Shown in pieces: positions 13,886-15,417 of a stretch of DNA of 15,417 bases. Made by a program: the position numbers and the translations under genes. The stretch's first letter is position 1; each line of letters begins with the position of its first letter. Source of the DNA: UBA1231 sp045652765 (lineage in GTDB: Bacteria > Bacillota_I > Bacilli_A > ML615J-28 > CAG-313); contig JAZOLG010000006.1 in assembly GCA_045652765.1 (NCBI GenBank), forward strand, positions 1 to 15,417. The letters run 5' to 3'. Below the pieces are notes generated by a model. That model did not search any database. It saw only the letters and a list, made by a program, of their open reading frames with translations, and was not told the origin of the DNA.

Positions 13886-14965
13886 ATGTTTAAAAATGTT
13901 ATTTACATGCATAGTATAGCGTTAAAAGATACTTGTCCCAATAAAATAGATGCTACGATTGGCGTTTTGCTTGATGATGATAAGAATCTTGTTTATTCAA
14001 ATATTTTCGATAATGCATTCAAAAGTTTTAATGGTGAACTTTATAACTATGCACCTGTAAGTGGCGGTGAAGAGTATAAAAATTCAATAAGAACATATTT
14101 TGATATACCAGAACAATATTCAATAGTTGCATCTCCAGGTGCAACTGGAGCATTATCAATGTTGATGATTGCAAAAAAGAAAAATAATAATTTGATGTTA
14201 GTTCCAAGCCTAGCTTGGACTAACTATCAATCTATGGCTAAAACGTTTGATTATAAGGTAGAAAACTATCCTAATCGTCCATTAGTTGTAGATACTAGTC
14301 GATTCAATGAATATGATAATATATTTGTTATTATTAATACTCCTGCTTCAAATCCAGTAGGAAGTACATATAATAAAGAAGAATTGGATCAATTTATTTC
14401 TAACTTAGAAAAATATGATAATGTTAAAATAGTTTTTGACCTAGCTTATTATGATTTTTCGGATAACCAATCTTTCTTATTTGAGTATGGTAAAAACAAT
14501 AAAACTTATTATATGGTTTCCTTATCAAAAACTCTTAGTATTTACGGATTAAGATTAGGAGCATTAGTCGCTCCAGGGCATGAAGATTACGTTATGTTTG
14601 CTAGAACAATTTGGAGTTCTACAAATAATCATGCTATTATAACTTTTAATGAAATAATGAAAGATTTAAAATCTTTAAAGCAAGAATCATTGGATAAAAA
14701 ATCTATTCTTGATAAAAGAGCTCATTTATTTATAAAATTATTAAATGAAAAGAATATTCCGTATTATGAATTTCAAGAAGGCTTTTTTGTAACATTAAAG
14801 GCGGACAATCCGGATGATATGATAAGCTATTTAATGAATAAACACATTTATACAACAAGAACTGGTGATGCAGTTCGTATTGCAATATGTGCTTTAAATG
14901 AAAATGAAATAAAAATTCTTGCTAATTCGATAGAAGAATATCAAATCACTTGCAAAAGCAAGTAG
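13886..14965 (+). CDS. PLP-dependent class I/II aminotransferase
   Basis: The gene encodes 359 residues, a fold-type I aminotransferase acting in the cytoplasm. The PLP lysine is Lys215 in VSLSKTLSIYGLRLG, with the following Arg223 binding the cofactor phosphate. Asn156 in NTPASNPVG and Asp185 with Tyr188 or Tyr189 in VFDLAYYDF contact the pyridine ring, and Arg331 in DAVRIAI is the expected substrate-carboxylate binder. The set is complete, so it should be active. A weak relation to aromatic/aspartate aminotransferases is visible, but the amino donor and acceptor cannot be named. TGGAGG (13873-13878) lies 7 bases before ATG 13886. It follows the secreted glycosidase gene by 12 bases, suggesting one transcript, though no shared pathway is obvious. 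The tRNA operon promoter lies in its last codons. Confidence 0.88.
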   Translation: MFKNVIYMHSIALKDTCPNKIDATIGVLLDDDKNLVYSNIFDNAFKSFNGELYNYAPVSGGEEYKNSIRTYFDIPEQYSIVASPGATGALSMLMIAKKKNNNLMLVPSLAWTNYQSMAKTFDYKVENYPNRPLVVDTSRFNEYDNIFVIINTPASNPVGSTYNKEELDQFISNLEKYDNVKIVFDLAYYDFSDNQSFLFEYGKNNKTYYMVSLSKTLSIYGLRLGALVAPGHEDYVMFARTIWSSTNNHAIITFNEIMKDLKSLKQESLDKKSILDKRAHLFIKLLNEKNIPYYEFQEGFFVTLKADNPDDMISYLMNKHIYTTRTGDAVRIAICALNENEIKILANSIEEYQITCKSK

Positions 14966-14978
14966 ATTATGTTATAAT
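14950..14978 (+). promoter_or_regulatory. tRNA operon promoter
   Basis: -35 TTGCAA (14950-14955), 17-base spacer, extended -10 TGTTATAAT (14970-14978). The -35 lies inside the last codons of the aminotransferase gene. Start of transcription near 14985. Confidence 0.82.
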
Positions 14979-14980
14979 AT

Positions 14981-15006
14981 TAAAGCACTGATAGTTAAGT
15001 GCTTTA
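14981..15006 (+). other. Leader hairpin before tRNA-Leu
   Basis: TAAAGCACT (14981-14989) pairs perfectly with AGTGCTTTA (14998-15006) across an 8-base loop. It sits at the predicted transcription start and ends 3 bases before the tRNA. No T-run follows, so it is unlikely to be a full terminator; it may affect 5' processing or terminate upstream transcripts weakly. Confidence 0.45.
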
Positions 15007-15009
15007 AAT

Positions 15010-15092
15010 GCGGGTGTGGCGGAACTGGCAGACGCGCTAGACTTAGGATCTAGTTCCTCGGAGTGCAGGTTCGATTCCTGTCACCCGCACCA
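15010..15092 (+). tRNA. tRNA-Leu (anticodon UAG)
   Basis: An 83-nt cloverleaf with acceptor GCGGGTG/CACCCGC, anticodon loop CTTAGGA (TAG at 34-36), a long variable arm as in class II tRNAs, GGTTCGATTCC T-arm, discriminator A and encoded CCA. It decodes CUN-type leucine codons. Confidence 0.96.
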
Positions 15093-15098
15093 TCTTTT

Positions 15099-15174
15099 GG
15101 TCCCATGGTGTAGTGGTTAACATGCCAGTCTGTCACACTGGAGATCGCGAGTTCAAGTCTCGTTGGGACCGCCA
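15099..15174 (+). tRNA. tRNA-Asp (anticodon GUC)
   Basis: A 76-nt cloverleaf with acceptor GGTCCCA/TGGGACC, anticodon stem CCAGT/ACTGG with loop CTGTCAC, T-arm GAGTTCAAGTCTC, discriminator G and encoded CCA. It starts 6 bases after tRNA-Leu. Confidence 0.96.
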
Positions 15175-15199
15175 TTTAAAATAAAATAGTTAGTAATAT

Positions 15200-15275
15200 G
15201 GTCCGGTAGCTCAGTAGGTAGAGCATTGGACTGAAAATCCAAGTGTCGGCGGTTCGATCCCGCCCTGGACCACCA
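15200..15275 (+). tRNA. tRNA-Phe (anticodon GAA)
   Basis: A 76-nt cloverleaf with acceptor GGTCCGG/CTGGACC including one G-U pair, anticodon stem TTGGA/TCCAA with loop CTGAAAA, T-arm GCGGTTCGATCCCGC, discriminator A and encoded CCA. Confidence 0.96.
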
Positions 15276-15283
15276 TATTACGT

Positions 15284-15374
15284 GGAGGAATACCCAAGTC
15301 CGGCTGAAGGGATCGGTCTTGAAAACCGACAGGGTGTAAAAGCCGCGGGGGTTCGAATCCCTCTTCCTCCGCCA
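15284..15374 (+). tRNA. tRNA-Ser (anticodon UGA)
   Basis: A 91-nt class II cloverleaf with acceptor GGAGGAA/TTCCTCC, anticodon stem TCGGT/ACCGA with loop CTTGAAA (TGA), a long variable arm, T-arm GGGGGTTCGAATCCCTC, discriminator G and encoded CCA. Confidence 0.96.
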
Positions 15375-15386
15375 TTTTAGATTTTT

Positions 15387-15412
15387 AAAGTCATCAAACG
15401 ATGACTTTTTTT
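15387..15412 (+). terminator. Rho-independent terminator of the tRNA operon
   Basis: AAAGTCATC (15387-15395), AAAC loop, GATGACTTT (15400-15408), then four more T. It closes the four-tRNA transcript. Confidence 0.9.
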
Positions 15413-15417
15413 ATTTA

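Noticed and set aside
14947..14962. ACTTGC-AAAA-GCAAGT hairpin as terminator of the aminotransferase gene
   Set aside because: The stem is only 6 bp, overlaps the end of the coding sequence and is not followed by a T-run. The same bases are better explained as the -35 of the tRNA promoter.
15010..15417. CRISPR array or tandem repeats among the closely spaced structured elements at the right end
   Set aside because: The repeated-looking GTTCGA and CCA pieces are the T-arms and 3' ends of four complete tRNAs.

Overview
The window is AT-rich chromosomal DNA of a spore-forming, low-GC member of the Bacillota. Signs of this are a germination protease (gpr), MEP-pathway isoprenoid synthesis (ispH), AGGAG/AGGTG-type ribosome binding sites, many short Rho-independent hairpins, and TGA never read as tryptophan. 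The divergent rpsT/gpr pair matches the Bacillus subtilis gene order. An uncultured gut Erysipelotrichia- or RF39-like lineage would fit, but that is inference.

Left edge (1-1.6 kb), accessory DNA. The window opens in the last 74 codons of a serine recombinase. About 70 bp after its stop, an RHS repeat-associated core begins abruptly, with no RHS body upstream. It runs into a glycine-rich, very hydrophobic C-terminal tip, a predicted membrane-acting toxin tip. A small membrane protein with its own ribosome binding site overlaps the end of the tip gene and is the best immunity candidate. A GC-richer inverted repeat of unknown role follows.

Housekeeping core (1.7-11.9 kb). rpsT (minus) faces away from gpr (plus). 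After gpr, where B. subtilis has spoIIP and yqxA, there are only a doubtful 66-codon frame and an 88-residue single-pass membrane protein of YqxA-like shape. Then come an iron-dependent alcohol dehydrogenase, a tight pgsA-recA pair, an M3 oligoendopeptidase (minus), a two-gene NatAB-like ABC exporter, ispH (minus) and efp. The convergent pairs recA/pepF and ABC permease/ispH each share one bidirectional hairpin terminator that overlaps a stop codon.

Surface and tRNA region (11.9-15.4 kb). A secreted phosphodiester glycosidase (NAGPA domain) ends in a Cys-Ser-Ser-Gly, membrane helix, Lys-Arg-Lys tail that looks like a sorting or anchoring tag. It is followed 12 nt later by a PLP-dependent aminotransferase. 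The window closes with a complete tRNA operon: a promoter inside the 3' end of the aminotransferase gene, a leader hairpin, tRNA-Leu(UAG), tRNA-Asp(GUC), tRNA-Phe(GAA), tRNA-Ser(UGA), and a terminator.

The part most likely to be under-described is the recombinase/RHS-tip junction with its candidate toxin-immunity pair. The C-terminal tag on the surface glycosidase comes next. The rest is ordinary core genome.
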